From NCBI RefSeq assembly GCF_003255815.1, contig NC_037672.1, positions 106,766,688 through 106,830,687 of the forward strand: a stretch of 64,000 bases of DNA, written 5' to 3'. The stretch comes from Theropithecus gelada (taxonomy: Eukaryota; Chordata; Mammalia; Primates; Cercopithecidae). This document shows, in pieces, positions 24,825-37,729 of the stretch; position 1 is the first letter of the stretch, and each line of letters begins with the position of its first letter. Under the pieces are notes generated by a model. It saw only the letters and a program-made list of their open reading frames with translations. It had not been told where the DNA came from and made no database searches. Made by a program: the position numbers and the translations under genes.

Positions 24825-27039
24825 AACTTTTTATTCTTTAACCTCAATTCTAACACTTCTTAACATTTGAACAATCATATTTTTAAAAAACTGATTTTCA
24901 GAGAAACTTGCTTAACTAAAAGCTCAACTCTATAATCTCTTAGGCCCCTAGTAAGTATTTATAAGAATTTATGTTCTCAAGAATTAATATTAAGCTATTT
25001 AATTTTAGTAATCAACTGTAATAATTACTACATAAACATTTTAATATGTTTAACTTATAAATTCCATCATCTTTTACTTGTTAAATGTAGGATTTAGAAT
25101 GCTTACTTCCCACACCTAGTCAACTATTTCCTCAGTGACCCAAGAGAGTTTAAAAAGTCATGTTGTCTCTACAGCTATAAACCAGACATATTCCCAAAGG
25201 GGGCTGTCCATTTTGGGCTCAAGATTCAGTAAATCTATATTGCTGAATGAAAAAACTGCATTGTTTTAAATAACTCCCAGACAAAACAGAGTCTCTACAA
25301 ATCCACTTTATTGTTTAAATAACTCTGTCTTGTATATATCTGGAAAGAAATGTGATTAGTTTTATTAATTTTTTAAAAATTATCCAAATCAAATTGATTT
25401 CCTAACAATAAGTGTGAGCGGTTATGGGTATATAAACATTCTGTATTCAGAGACCTGAACAGCATCACAGAAGCTGATCCTCTCGCCTCCAGCTATATCA
25501 CATATATACCAACTTAAACAGACCAAGAATTAATTCCTGAAGGATGCTTTAGATATATATACTCTTAGGAAATGTTTCTTTAAGGAATTGTCAGCTTCCA
25601 TCTCCTCATGTCACAATTTAATTTGTAATTTCCTGGCATTTAGAGAAATGAAAATTTAAATGTTCTATTATTGTAGATATTTATATCTTTCCAATCTATT
25701 TCAGCCTATTAATCAGGTCACCAATGTGGCCTTACCCAAAAATAAACATTACAATTCTAACGCATCTATTGTAACCAGGCAGGCCTCAATCTTATTGTTA
25801 AGTGTGCTCTTAGAAATTTGGGATGCATTTTTACATGAAAACACTGGAAATTGTTACTACATCCCACATTTTCCCAAAAAAACTGCACTAATGATAGTTC
25901 TATGTCTTAAATATTGACTTTAGAATCCAATATCCCCAAAGTTTCAGGGTATGCAGAAGTCAGAAAAGAGTTCTGAAAGAAAGTGAGTGGGGACATCTCC
26001 CTCACCCCCACCTTGACCCTAACAGTTAGGGAAATGACCTGCATTTGGATAAAGATAATTCCCTTCCTAAAGTACTCTAAGCTTCTTAGTAGAGTCAGAA
26101 CTCCTTGGAGTACAGGAAAGTATGCCCTATCTGCTGCATTTACCAGTTAGGTCTTCATAATCAGCCGATTATTTAACAAAACATCTTGTATAATAGGGAT
26201 CAGTAAAGGGGTTAAATGATGAGATCCTTTATTTCTATTACTAAATAATGTCTTTTAGAACCAGGCATAGCATACAAACTAGTGTGTGACAAGTGCTGAG
26301 TGTAAGATACTGATATCCCAGAGATTTATGAATTATGTATCTAAGAAGTATACCTATCTACCAATTTTGAAATATATATCTCAGAACTTATGTCATCTTC
26401 TTCCAAGTAAACACCTTAAAGTGCTATACTGAAATTTACTTCATTGCTTCAAATATGCTCTGAACTCCTGTCTTGGCATTTTTAATGTTTTTTAATATCC
26501 TCAATGCTTTTTTATCTTTTAAGAGTACACACGATTTTTAGAAACACAGGTTTTTCGGAGCTAGGACTTGTGATAACAGTGATAAACATAATAAATAGTA
26601 TCATTTGTGTTTAAAAAGAAGAAGAAGGAGGAGAAAAAAGTCATCAAATTGGTATCGGGATTTGGTCAACAAGGTTCTGAAAAACTCTGAAAGGAAATAT
26701 CAAAAAAAGGTCATTGAAATTGCCCACTAATATATGGGTAGAACCCTTTAAGGCCTTGGAGAGAAACCACATGAGGAGGTCCTTTGAGTGACTGCATTAA
26801 AAGGAACAAGATTATTTGTCCTTCTAAGTTCGGGCATATATGTTTAAATATCAGTCATCTTAACTTAAAATCTCACCCGGGAGTTTGTCTATATTTTCAT
26901 GTATTATGTTTACTTAACTCGGGCTACATCTGTACTCCTTAAAGTTTAAAAAAAAAAAATCAAATCTATTTCAGTCAAATAATGTAAATTACTTGACTAA
27001 AATATGATAGAAATTCTTGTTTCTACCAACTCAGTAGAA
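24825..27039. other. unassigned AT-rich DNA
   Basis: A weak MIR-like patch lies at about 26180-26320 and an AAG/GGA purine tract at about 26610-26640. No coding or RNA gene recognised. Confidence 0.45.
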
Positions 27040-27538
27040 CAGTGATTCTCAAACTGTAGTGTACCTTGGATATTTGTTAGAAATACGAATACCTGGCCGG
27101 GCACAGTGGCTCATGCCTGTAATCTCAGCACTTTGGGAGGCCAAGGTGGGTGGATCAACTGAGGTCGAGAGTTTGAGATCAGCCTGACCAACATGGAGAA
27201 ATCCCATCTCTACTAAAAATATAAAAATTAGCCAGGCATGGTGGCAGGTGCCTGTAATTCCAGCTACTCAGGAGGCTGAGGCAGGAGAATCGCTTGAACC
27301 TGGGAGGCGGAAGTTGCTGTGAGCCGAGATTGAGCCATTGCACTCCAGCCTGGGCAACAAGAGCAAAATTCCATCTCAAAATAAATAAATACATACATAC
27401 ATCCTACATACATACATGCAAATACCTGAGTCACACTCCCAGAAAATCTGACTTAACCAGCCTAGAGTAAGTCCCTAGGGAATCTGCAATGTTAACTCCC
27501 CAGCTGATTATGATAGGGGTGGGCTTGGAACCACACTT
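27040..27538 (+). mobile_element. MER5-like hAT transposon split by an Alu
   Basis: Left part 27040-27094 starts with cagtgattctcaaactgtag, and right part 27421-27538 ends in a decayed GGAACCACACT inverted end. Together they follow the MER5 (hAT-Charlie) layout, including 'gagtcacactcccagaaaat' and 'ccccagctgattatgatagg'. The Alu lies in the middle. Confidence 0.8.
27095..27420 (+). mobile_element. AluS-like inside MER5
   Basis: Sense Alu whose tail became ATAAATAC/ATAC units. A short target duplication (aatacct at 27088-27094 and 27421-27427) supports insertion into the MER5 copy. Confidence 0.88.
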
Positions 27539-28033
27539 TAAGAAACAGAGCACTCAGCTCTCATGAGGGTTAGACTTTCCAACTAAATTATCACTTCAGT
27601 AGGTATATCTGACAACTTTGAAAAATAATCCACAAAGAACTCTTCTCAGTAAAATAAAATATTTGCAAAGTATGCATCTGACAAAAAAACTTACACTGAG
27701 AATCTACAAGGAATTCAAACAACAAAGAGAACAAATAACTCCGTTAAAAGTGGGCAAAAGACACGAATAGACAATTTTCAAAAGAAGATATAAAAATGGA
27801 TCAACATCACCAACCATCAGAGAAATGCAAATTAACACCACAATGAGATACCATCTTACTCTAGTCAGAATAGCTATTATTAAAAAGACAAAAAATAACA
27901 GATGTTGACGAGGATGCAAAGAAAACGAAACACTTACACATTTGGTGGGAAAATTAGCACCACCTCTATGGAAAACAGTATGGAGATTTCGCAAAGAACT
28001 AAAAATAAAACTACCATTTGATACAGCAATTCT

Positions 28034-28771
28034 TTTTTTTCTTTTTTTTTTCCTTTTTTTAAATTTATTATTATTATATACTTTAAGTTCTAGGGTACAT
28101 GTGCACAACGTGCAGGTTTGTTACATATGTATACATATGCCATGTTGGTGTGCTGCACCCGTTAACTCGTCATTTACATTAGGTATATCTCCTAATGCTA
28201 TCCCTCCTCCCTACCCCCTCCCCACAACAGGCCCCAGTGTGTGATGCTCCCCTTCCCATGTCCAAGTGTTCTCAATGTTCAATTCCCACCTATGAGTGAG
28301 AACATGCGGTGTTTGGTTTTCTGTCCTTGCGATAGTTTGCTCAGAATGAGGGTTTCTAGCTTCATCCATGTCCCTACAAAGGACATGAACTCATCCTTTT
28401 TATGGCTGCATAGTATTCCATGTCATTTATGTGCCACATTTTCTTAATCCAGTCTATCATTGATGGACATTTGGGTTCATTCCAAGTCTTTGCTATTGTG
28501 AATAGTGCTACTATAAACATATGTGTGCATGTGTCTTTATAGCAGCATGATTTATAATCCTTTGGGTATATGCCCAGTAATGGGATGGCTGGGTCAAATG
28601 GTATTTCTAGTTCTAGATCCTTGAGGAATCACCACACTGTCTTCCACAATGGTTGAACTAGTTTACAGTCCCACCAACAGTGTAAAAGTGTTCCTGTATC
28701 TCCACATCCTCTCCAGCACCTGTTGTTTCCTGATTTTTTAATGATCACCATTCTAACTGGTATGAGATGGT
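28034..28771 (-). mobile_element. 5'-truncated L1PA-type, nested in older L1
   Basis: A 738-bp antisense L1 3' end (T-rich start, then the L1PA-type 3'UTR and the ORF2 end). An exact 14-bp target duplication gatacagcaattct at 28020-28033 and 28772-28785 proves insertion into the plus-strand L1. Confidence 0.95.
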
Positions 28772-28929
28772 GATACAGCAATTCTACTACTGGGTATATA
28801 CCCCAAAGAAAAGAAATCATATCAAAAAGAGACCTGCATTTGTATGTACATCACAGCACTATTCACAAAAGCAGAGATACGAAATCAACCTGTGTCCAGC
28901 AATGGATGACTGGATAAAGAAACTGTTGT

Positions 28930-29195
28930 ATGTGTGTGTACAATTTAATTATCTATTTATATATATACATATATACACACATACAATTTCATTGTGTGTA
29001 CATATTTACATGTATATAAAATGGAATACTATTGTATTCCAATACAATAGTATACAAATATATTTATATAAATATGTATACATACTTGTTACACACTAGT
29101 CACACACTAGTTTGTATTTATATAAATATATACATACTATTGTAATGGAATACAATAGTATTCCGTTGCGTTTGTAATACACACACACACACAAT
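28930..29195. repeat. AT/CA-rich palindromic expansion within L1
   Basis: About 260 bp takes the place of the short 'tatatacacaatggaatac' junction expected in L1. The block at 29020-29040 recurs inverted at 29147-29167 with one mismatch. Repeated ATAAATATGTATAC, CACACTAG and (CA)n units lie between. Confidence 0.8.
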
Positions 29196-30918
29196 GGAAT
29201 ACTATTCAGCCATAAAATAAGAATGAAATCATGTCTTTTGCATTCACACGGGTGGAACTGGAGACCATTGCTTTAAGTTAAGTAAGTTAGAAACAGAAAG
29301 TCAAAAACCACATGTTTTCACTCGTAAGTGGGAGCTAAATAATATGTGTACATGGATATGGAGTGTGGAATAATAAGACACTGGAGGCTCAGAAGAATGC
29401 GAGGTAGGAGTGAGGGTGAGACATGAGAAATTACTTAATGAGTACAGTGTACACTATTTGGGTGATGGTGGCACTAAAAGCTCAGACTTTACCACTGTAC
29501 AATATATCCATGTGACAAAACTGCACTTGTACCCTATTTTTCTATTTTTTAAAAAGAAAAAAAATAATTTTTCTCAGTAAATGTTTCATATTAGCTTTCT
29601 CACTGAAAAATGGCAGAGATTTATGAAAAGCAGCATTCAATCCCTACATATGTTCAATACCAATCAAGGCTTATCTCTTATCAATCCCAAGGAAAAACAT
29701 CTCAGGTTTCCCCTCTTTGTTAGGGGTATGGGCAATAATCCTGAGACACACAATCCTAAAAGACCGAATCCTGAATGCTGAGACTCTGAAACATCAAAAT
29801 CCCTGAAGTCTAAAATCCCTAAAATCACAATCCTAAAAGATCAAAATCTCAAAAATGTAATTCCGGGGGAAAAAAATAAAAAATATTTTAAAGACATTTA
29901 TTTACATGTTTAAGGGGGATTTATTTGGGAAACATAAAAACATGGCAGAACACTTGACAGGCCACCTTATGTTAATATGATAAAATAGGCAACAATAATA
30001 TACATATTTTTGCAAGCACAAACACTCAGGTATGGTAACAATAGTTGCATGAGTACAGCAGTTGTGAGTAGATGAACCAGATTCATAAAGACATAGGTCA
30101 AAACGTGAAATGCATAAACATATATCACTATGGTTGGTAATTGTGGGTACTTAGCTATATAATTGCAGTTATCTGAAATACCATGATGAATAACCTAAGT
30201 CTTTTAACAAGATTGATCACAAACTATGATAGGTCACCACTACATACGCAGTAAGAGTCAAGATCTTGAGAAATTTCGTCCTTCACAAGTGTAGATACAC
30301 AAAAAGGACATTTCTTCATCTTTTGAGGTGGTTTCAATGTTTTTATATACAAACACAATTCTTAGCCACAGAGTCAACATTGTGATAAGGCACTTTAATG
30401 GAGTCAAGTTCGCAGCAAAAAAAAAAAAAAAAAATTGCATAAAACAAATTAGAACTCTCTAAAATTATTTACACAATTTACACCTCCAGTATTAAAAATG
30501 ATATGAAGATGAAATACATAGCATAATGAATTGTTACTATGTGTGAAGGAGCAATTGTCATACATGATTGAATAACTTGGCAGAGGAGATCTCTTGTAAT
30601 TTTTGCCGGCATTTCCACTTTTCTATAATCTTCTAAACACTTGCTGCACTTGTATTTGGAAAGTGGTTATAGTCTACAAATTTTGTAACTATAAGCTGTC
30701 CACTTGAAAGTCTAGTTATTGCTCAGCCATTGCAATTAGTGATCTTCTGCTTTGACAGCATCAATTAATTAGCTTTTAAATTTTTATCTTTCACCATTAA
30801 GTAGCCTCATACCCTATCACAGCCTTTCTGCAAGGGGACAATTTTCCAGCTCTCTTCCACTGTGTTATAAGGAAGATAATAAGAAGAAATGATATTCGGC
30901 TTCCCTGATAGCAAATCT

Positions 30919-31480
30919 GTGTTACTCAGGGCTCTCCGGAGACAGAACCAATATGACACATATATAGATACATGAGAAGGGATTTACTAGGGGAATTGAT
31001 TCATTCAATTATGATGGCTGAGAAGTCCCAAGACAGGTCATCTATAAGCCAGAGACTCTGGGATGCTAGTAATGGTGGCTCAGTTCACATTTGAACACCT
31101 CAGAACTAGGGAAGACAATGGTATAACTCTCAGGCCAAGGCCAAAAGCCTTGGGACCTGAGGCACCACTGGTGTTAAATCCTGGAGTCCAAAGGGCAGGA
31201 AGCCTGAAGTTCTGATGTCCCCAGGAGCAGAAGAAAAGTCTGTCTCAGTTCTCAGAGAGACCAATTTGCCTGCTTTATTTTGTTCTTTCTAGGACCCCTG
31301 CCATCCATTCAGATAGTATCCACTGACGTTGAGAGCAGATCTTCCCGATCTAGTTCACTCAGACTCACACTCATCTCCTCTGGAAACACCCTCACAGACA
31401 CACCTAAAATAATACTCTACCAGGTTCCTAGGTACTCTTTAATCCAGTCAGGTTAAAATCCAGTCAGAGTAAAATTAAAT
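30919..31480 (-). repeat. MLT2-like ERVL LTR, passenger in the transposon
   Basis: On the minus strand it ends with the MLT2-type terminus (plus strand tgtgttactcagggctctc). It shares the layout of the LTRs at 53929 and 56801, including 'ctctggaaacaccctcacag'. It is diverged, with extra internal sequence. Confidence 0.75.
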
Positions 31481-31655
31481 CCACAAGTCCGCCCCTTGTC
31501 TACTTGGCACCCACACACATCTCTTTAAACCCTACTTAATTTCCAAATAAAGACAATAATGAGGTAATAGTTCTACCTAACATGATGCAACTGACATGAT
31601 GTAACTATCCTTCACACAGCCAGATATACACTAATCCCTTTCCCCAGAATTTGGC
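31481..31655 (-). repeat. 3' end of ERVL interior beside the LTR
   Basis: It runs parallel to 54454-54600 of the ERVL provirus further right (aaataaagacaataa, cctaacatgatgcaac, cactaatccctttccccaga). This shows that the passenger is an ERVL fragment with an LTR and an adjoining internal piece, not a solo LTR. Confidence 0.7.
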
Positions 31656-31843
31656 TTCTTGGATTTCAACACTCAGGATTTTAACCTTTTAGAATTGTTA
31701 TTTTCAGAATTTTAGATGTTACAAATTTTAAATGTTAAGGATCAAAAGATCCTTAGAGGTTTTGATCTGTTGGAATCTCAACATTTGGGATTATGGTGTT
31801 CAAGGTTGTGTCTCTCAGGATTATGACAGGCACTGCTTTCTTA

Positions 31844-32409
31844 GGCTGTAAGAGCAAGCAAAAATGAATTTCACCAAGGCTTTTCCTACAATATGAAAAC
31901 TTGATATAGGTCTCTCTAGATCCCTTTCTTGACCAGAGACCAAATATGCTAGCACCACCATCCCTGGATTTGCAGAACCCACTAAAGTTTTTGGTATTAC
32001 TGTGGAATTCCAGATAGTATTGTGGCTAAGATGTAGGAAAAGTTTTCCATCTCTGTTAGTTTATAAATAGCCTATCTTAGAGTTATTTACATCATTCTTT
32101 AAACAAAATCTATTTTTAAACGCCCAACTGCATAACTGACTGAAATGTTCATTTTTATACCATCATATGGTAACTTACAGTACAGATCTAGAGAAGTAGC
32201 AAAATTTGGAAATAAGAATGAACAAAAATTCACAAGAGACATTTTAATGTCTTAAAGAAAACCCCCAGAGAGGCATCTGCTAAAAACATAAAATAGTTTT
32301 AAGTTCTGGGATGCCCCTCTCCCTTAAAAAAATTGAATTTCTAAATAGCTACACGTGTAAGGTCTTCCTGATTATTCCAGAGGCATTTTGTCACGTGACT
32401 CCAACATGA
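31844..32409. other. unassigned DNA
   Basis: No gene or repeat recognised between the two transposons. Confidence 0.5.
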
Positions 32410-33447
32410 CAAACTTATTCTTGTTATTTGCAAAAGTTATGGTGTATAAGATTGCCGCAAACACTGAATTCACAAATTCTGAACCATTGCTCCTAGGGGA
32501 AATACAGGGTTAGATTCCTGCAAGCTTCTGGTTACAATATTTTCAGCAACCATTTAATATATAACCTTGCTTCATGTACGTTTTTGTTTAAAGATATCTT
32601 ATTTAATATGTATTGTTGATTCATTAACATTGAACTCACTGCTAACAGCATATTTAACTCATGCTTGAACAAAGCCTACCTAACACACATAATTTGTCCA
32701 TAAGACACATTATAGCCTTCTTGCATTTAGGAACGCTGGATAGCAGTTCAGCACTGTGTTTGGGGACCATTTTCAACAGCAAAACCACCAACAGAAATCA
32801 CAAAGCTTGTTTATATGTGGCACTAAATAAATTCTGAAAATGACACTTGGTTACACTATAAGAGCTGAACCAAGAAGACAGGACATCACCTTGTTAGAGT
32901 GTTGGGCAACTCAAATTTTTCAGCCCTCTGCACATGTCTGACAATGGCTGTGCAAGTGCCATGAGTATTGATTTCGGGGGTATGTTGGGCTGTTCTTGCA
33001 TTGCTATAAAGAAATATTTGAGACAGAATAACTTATAAAAAAAAAGAGGTTTAACTGGTTCATGGTTCTGCAGGCTGTACAGGAAGTGTAGGGACATCTG
33101 CTTCTGGGGGACCTCCCTCAGGGAGCTTTTACTCACGGTGGAAGGTGAAGCAGGAGCAGGAACTTCACATGGCAAAAGCAGGAGCAAGGGGTGGGGAGGT
33201 GCCACACACTTTTAAACAACCAGACTTCGTGAAAACTCACTATCACAAAGACACCATCAAGCCATGAGGGATCCGCCTCCATGACCCAAACACCTCCCAC
33301 CAGCCCCCACCTCCAGCATTAGGGATTAGAGTTCAACATGGGATTTAGGTGGGGACAAATATTCAAACTATATCAAGGGGTTACAAACAAATTTTTGAAA
33401 GTAGGTGAATTGCAAATACAGAATCAATGAATAATAAGGATCAACTA
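32410..33447 (-). mobile_element. non-autonomous Tigger-type transposon split by an MST LTR
   Basis: Left end CTTATTCTTGTTATTTGC and right end GAATAATAAGGATCAAC are decayed inverted repeats of the Tigger ATTATTCGC type. On the minus strand the interior resembles the start of a pogo-type transposase leader and coding region, now full of changes. About 395 bp of MaLR LTR interrupts it. Confidence 0.7.
32982..33376 (-). repeat. MSTA/MSTB-type MaLR LTR
   Basis: Clear antisense MST LTR: 'tttaaacaaccagacttcgt', 'atggcaaaagcaggagcaag', and the end 'ggtggggacaaatattcaa'. A five-base target duplication ggggt at 32977-32981 and 33377-33381 marks its insertion into the Tigger. A 103-codon minus-strand frame (32894-33205) lies mostly within it and is not a gene. 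Confidence 0.88.
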
Positions 33448-33969
33448 TACTCTCATCATCATGGTCAATAAAGCCATACCATCGAGGGGAAGTCCCTATT
33501 TTAGATTTGATACATACAGAGCAGCATTTTCTAAGGTCCTTTTTCAGTGATGTAATGCTGCAACAAAATATATTATTGTACCATAAACAGTGTTATTTTT
33601 AACAATTTCAATTATTTAAATCACTCTTGCCTTGTGACAACCAACAGTCACTGTATTTTATTAAAAATTTTATTAAAAACTTAACAATGATGTTAACAGC
33701 CACATAAAATTGTTTAAATTGTCAAAAGGGGAACATCTATGCCAATGTCAGAATGCCAATCCAAAGGTTCTATTTCAAAAATGCTTAATCAAAAATTACA
33801 ATAATAAAAAAGCACATTCAAACAGACATTTGAATTAGCAGTACAGAGAAGAAATGGAAGTAGGTGACAAAGAAACAGGTATCTATGACCTAAAACACAA
33901 ACTCAAAAATGTGGATAAAAATTTAAATTAATCTGCAAGGTGTTGATTAGAGGTAAAAAATAAATGTAA
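33448..33969. other. unassigned AT-rich DNA
   Basis: Nothing recognised. Confidence 0.5.
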
Positions 33970-34255
33970 GGCCAGGCACGGTGGCTCATGCCTATAATCC
34001 CAATATTTTGGGAGGCTGAGGCAGGCAAATCACGAGGTCAAGAGATCAAGACCATCCTGGCCAACATGATGAAACCCCATCTCTACTAAATACACTAAAA
34101 TTAGCCGGGCATGGTGGCAAGCGCCTGTAGTACCAGGTACTCAGGAGTCTGAGGCAGGAGAATCACTTGATCCCAGAAGGCAGAGGTTGCAGTGAGCCGA
34201 GATAGGGCGCCACTGCACTCCAGCCTGGGAACAGAAGCAAGACTCCATCTCAAAA
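33970..34255 (+). mobile_element. AluY/S-like
   Basis: Full-length sense Alu with scattered substitutions. The A-rich tail grades into AATAAT units to about 34290. The target duplication is not clear because both flanks are A-rich. Confidence 0.88.
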
Positions 34256-34839
34256 AAATAAAAAATATAATAATAATAAATTAATTTTAAAAAATTATTT
34301 ACATTAAAGTTAATCAATAAAATTATTCATGGCCAGTGAGAGTTACTCAATATGATTGTGACTCATAACAATTGTTATTACATTCCAGTATTCCAAACCC
34401 ACTAAATACTCATAGTCAAGCTTCATGTTACATGACAAACTAATCTACACATTTTAGAATTCTACCATGTAGAATTTCTAAGATTTAGCTATTATTTAGT
34501 TCAACTTCCTCATTTTACATATTAGTGACCACCAGCTCAGTTTACAGTAATCTCAAGCTGCAGCACATTCTTGTTTGTGGTGTGTATTATATATCAAAGA
34601 AGGCAAAAATTCACAGAGAAATCCAGGAAAGACAACTGCAGGGAGGCAGTGGCTCTTTTTACATGACATGAGGTGTGTGGTCAGGGATGAAGTCAAACAA
34701 GACCATTTGATTGAGCACTGTAGCTCTGCTTACTTTATTTTTTTAAACTACTCTAAATTCTGTCCTGACCATCCAAACTAAATGGGATTTTCTAAACAGG
34801 TTTATTAAGGTTTATTGTAAAAGATGTTTCTTTATTGCT
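34256..34839. other. unassigned DNA
   Basis: No gene or family recognised after the Alu tail. Confidence 0.5.
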
Positions 34840-35050
34840 GAGAGGCAACATGGAAGAATGGAAATGTGCGACCTTGCAATTCAGGCAGACCTGGTCTAAA
34901 CCTCAGCACTCTGTTACGAAATGTGTGATTTTAGGCAAGTTAGAAACTTGCTGAACTTGTTTCTTTATGTGCAGAAGAAGGAAATTAAAATCTTACACAA
35001 AATGGTAGTGTTTTGAAAACAAAACAGCTTAAACTATAAAGAATATCTAA
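34840..35050 (+). repeat. MIR relic
   Basis: Sense MIR: 'caacatggaagaatggaaat', 'cagacctggtctaaacctca', 'tgattttaggcaagttaga', in the expected order. Confidence 0.75.
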
Positions 35051-37729
35051 CACAGAACTTTAGTTACATACAATTACTCAACATATGATAGTTCTTTGGC
35101 CCTGGATAATGTCAAAAAATTCTGAAGTCATCATCTCAATTTCTTGGGTTAGCCCAGATGTTACCAAAAATCCAAATATGATTGTTGCTGATTTCAGAAG
35201 TCACCCAGTTCTTAATATAACCAATTTGCAGAGTAAGCAGATGGGAAGAGAAAAATGTACCTTTAAATCGTAAGTACAAAAATCAATACTTTGTCAATAA
35301 AGCCACACTATGAACAAGAGAACATATCATAATCTATACTGACAATTTTTCCCTCTAAGTCTTTGGCACAATATACTTAGAATTCATCATATGAATTGAT
35401 TTTCTAACATGGCACATTGAAAAAGAAGTAAGATAGTTCATATTACTATTTCAGTCCATAAAAATTACAAGATGACTTTAGATATTGAATGAGAAAATAT
35501 TGATGTTAAGTAACACTCCTATAAATTGTGGTTGAAATTTTGATTCACCTTTAAAACATACAGAGTCATTGTCTTCAACAGAAAGATTTTAGACTGAATT
35601 ATCCTAATAGCTGTGTTATCGATTAAATGCACTTGTGTAGCTACCAGGAAAGACTTGATCAAGAATGTTAGCCAGTAATAATTTCCTAACGTAAGCTGCA
35701 TTCTCCTTTACCACACAAAATATATCCATTCAATTGGTCTGCAATTACATCCATAGAATTTTTCTTTCTGAGATATATGTAAGTAACCTCTGTGACAAAT
35801 CATGTAATTTGGTCTAGACCAGAAAGAACAATACATTATAAATCAGTGTCTCATTTTGCTGTAATTGCCTCCTTAAAATAGCTACAACTGGATCAATGTC
35901 TCAGAGGCTGTTTTATTATACCCACATTCTTAAAAGCATCAATGACAAAACACTAACTGACTAAAGCAGAAGAGCAGCTGGTTCCATGGCTTCATGAAAA
36001 GAATGTTCTGAAAACAGTTCAAGAATGTTTGATGCACTTCACAAGGATTCTGTTCTAAAATTTCAAAGCCACATTAAAAAGTGATAACTGCTATCTTCAG
36101 TGGAAAAGAGGAAGTCCAAAATGTTAGAATTGGACCAAATGTTAGCAAAAACTATTTTGGGGTTACTTATGAATTCTTCCTTCTTCTTTCCTTCCTTCCA
36201 AACATGGCTTTCACCTGCATATTAAGAATGTAAGGACCTGGGGTTGTTTTTATTTCTCAAAGGCAGACACAGCTTTTTAATGCTTATCATCTGTATAGCA
36301 TTCCAATTCACTTAGCAGGACAGAGGAATGTACTGTCTAATGAAAACATAATTACTTTTATAATCAACTACTTAATAAATGTATTACTTATACTTATTTT
36401 ATTTTGAGGCTGCTAAATCCATGTTCTCTTTGTCTTGTTCTTTCTTTGTCCCTACATGTTAATTACACTTGGGTTTCTTTCCATAGTACTCCGACTGTCA
36501 TATTCATTCTGATCCAACTGGTACAAAACTATCTTACCTTATGAACATCAGGAAACAGAGATATTGAAAGACAGTGAGTATGTGGATTTTTTTCTTTTTT
36601 GTGGCTATTGGAGAAAGTCACATCTAATTTCATCTGTTTGAGAAAGCTCATTGAGCAATGAATAAGCACTGGAAGAACAGATTCAAAAATGCAGTTATAA
36701 GCTATATGTTCAAGCTTTGGTAATGTGATCCACATTCCTGAGATTCAATTTATTCATCACACATGAGACAGGTAAGATTATAATAATACTGACATACTTC
36801 ACAAAGATATTCTGAAGAATGACTAATAAATGAGACCTCTGACATTACCATATAGTGCATGAAGCCCCATTACTCATGCTGCAATGTTCTGTGGTGGGTA
36901 ATTATAGGCTTCTAGGGGCATTAGTACATAATGTACCACACTTAACACTGCTTGATAGGTACAACTCTGTCACCTTTTCCATCTACTGAATCATTTCATG
37001 GTCTTCAGATCATAGCTACTGCTTCCAAACATAATACTGCACTGTTAACAAGGTCCACAACTTGAGCAACAGAAGTGCAACAGAATACTTTTCAGCTTCA
37101 AATATTCTGCTTTCCTACCTATTTACTCCATACAAACTTGTTCTCAATGGTCAATCCACTGCCCCACACTATTTCTTGAAGTAGCCTTATTCAATCTTAC
37201 TGCATTATCACATTATGGAAAAAATAATGGGTAGAAGCCTATGTGGACAAATTAATTTTTTCCATGGTATAACTAAAGTAAATATTCTTCCCACATCAAA
37301 ACACCTCTTTGCATAAATAAAGGCCAAGCACTAAAGATACGGCTTGGGCAAGAATTCTCAATCATCTCCACTCTTCTTTTTTCTGAACTGTTTTTCTCCT
37401 TCAAGACTGTGCCTTCCCCTTTTCCAACATTATTCTCCAGAAATAAGCCTGTTAGCAGTGTGATAGACTCTCCAACATCTACTCTACTCCTAAATGTTTA
37501 AATTAAGCCAACTATGGCGATTTCTTCTGTGTTGACAATTGTTAGTTTCAGAAAAGAATAGGTCTATGTTAATTTGGTTTGCTCAGGGCTTCTGGGGGAA
37601 AAAAGCTAATCCTGTTCTCTTTCTCTCTCCCCTCCCGCTGCGTGATAAGAATCAGGAAACATGTCAAAGTTGCTGCTGGCAGCCATCTTAGATAACAAAA
37701 AACTTGCCTCAGTATAAAGCCACCAGAGA
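35051..37729. other. unassigned AT-rich DNA
   Basis: A pyrimidine run (ccttcttctttccttccttcc-like) lies at about 36178-36198. No gene, RNA gene or recognisable repeat was found over these 2.7 kb. Confidence 0.45.

Larger units (their letters stand above)
27690..29565 (+). mobile_element. L1 3' part (ORF2 end plus 3'UTR), interrupted
   Basis: Sense L1 sequence runs 27690-28033 and continues at 28786-29565. It covers the end of ORF2 and a 3'UTR with an A-rich tail. It is diverged and not coding. It is split by a younger antisense L1 and contains an unusual AT-rich expansion at 28930-29195. Confidence 0.88.
29723..31834. mobile_element. TIR-bounded DNA transposon (Ricksha/MULE-like) carrying an ERVL LTR
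   Basis: Both ends carry long, decayed terminal inverted repeats rich in AATCCTGAG/AATCCC units (29723-29870 and 31680-31834 in reverse complement). The flanks 29714-29722 (tctttgtta) and 31835-31843 (gctttctta) agree at 7 of 9 bases, as expected for the 9-bp target duplication of MuDR-type elements. An ERVL LTR with a piece of ERVL interior lies inside. I recall Ricksha as a non-autonomous MULE family carrying an MLT2/ERVL passenger, and this copy fits. No transposase frame is seen. An A run lies at about 30417-30433. Confidence 0.7.

Noticed and set aside
27704..28108. 134-codon minus-strand frame
   Set aside because: It lies over the antisense of an L1 ORF2 piece and a nested L1 tail, so it is not a host gene.
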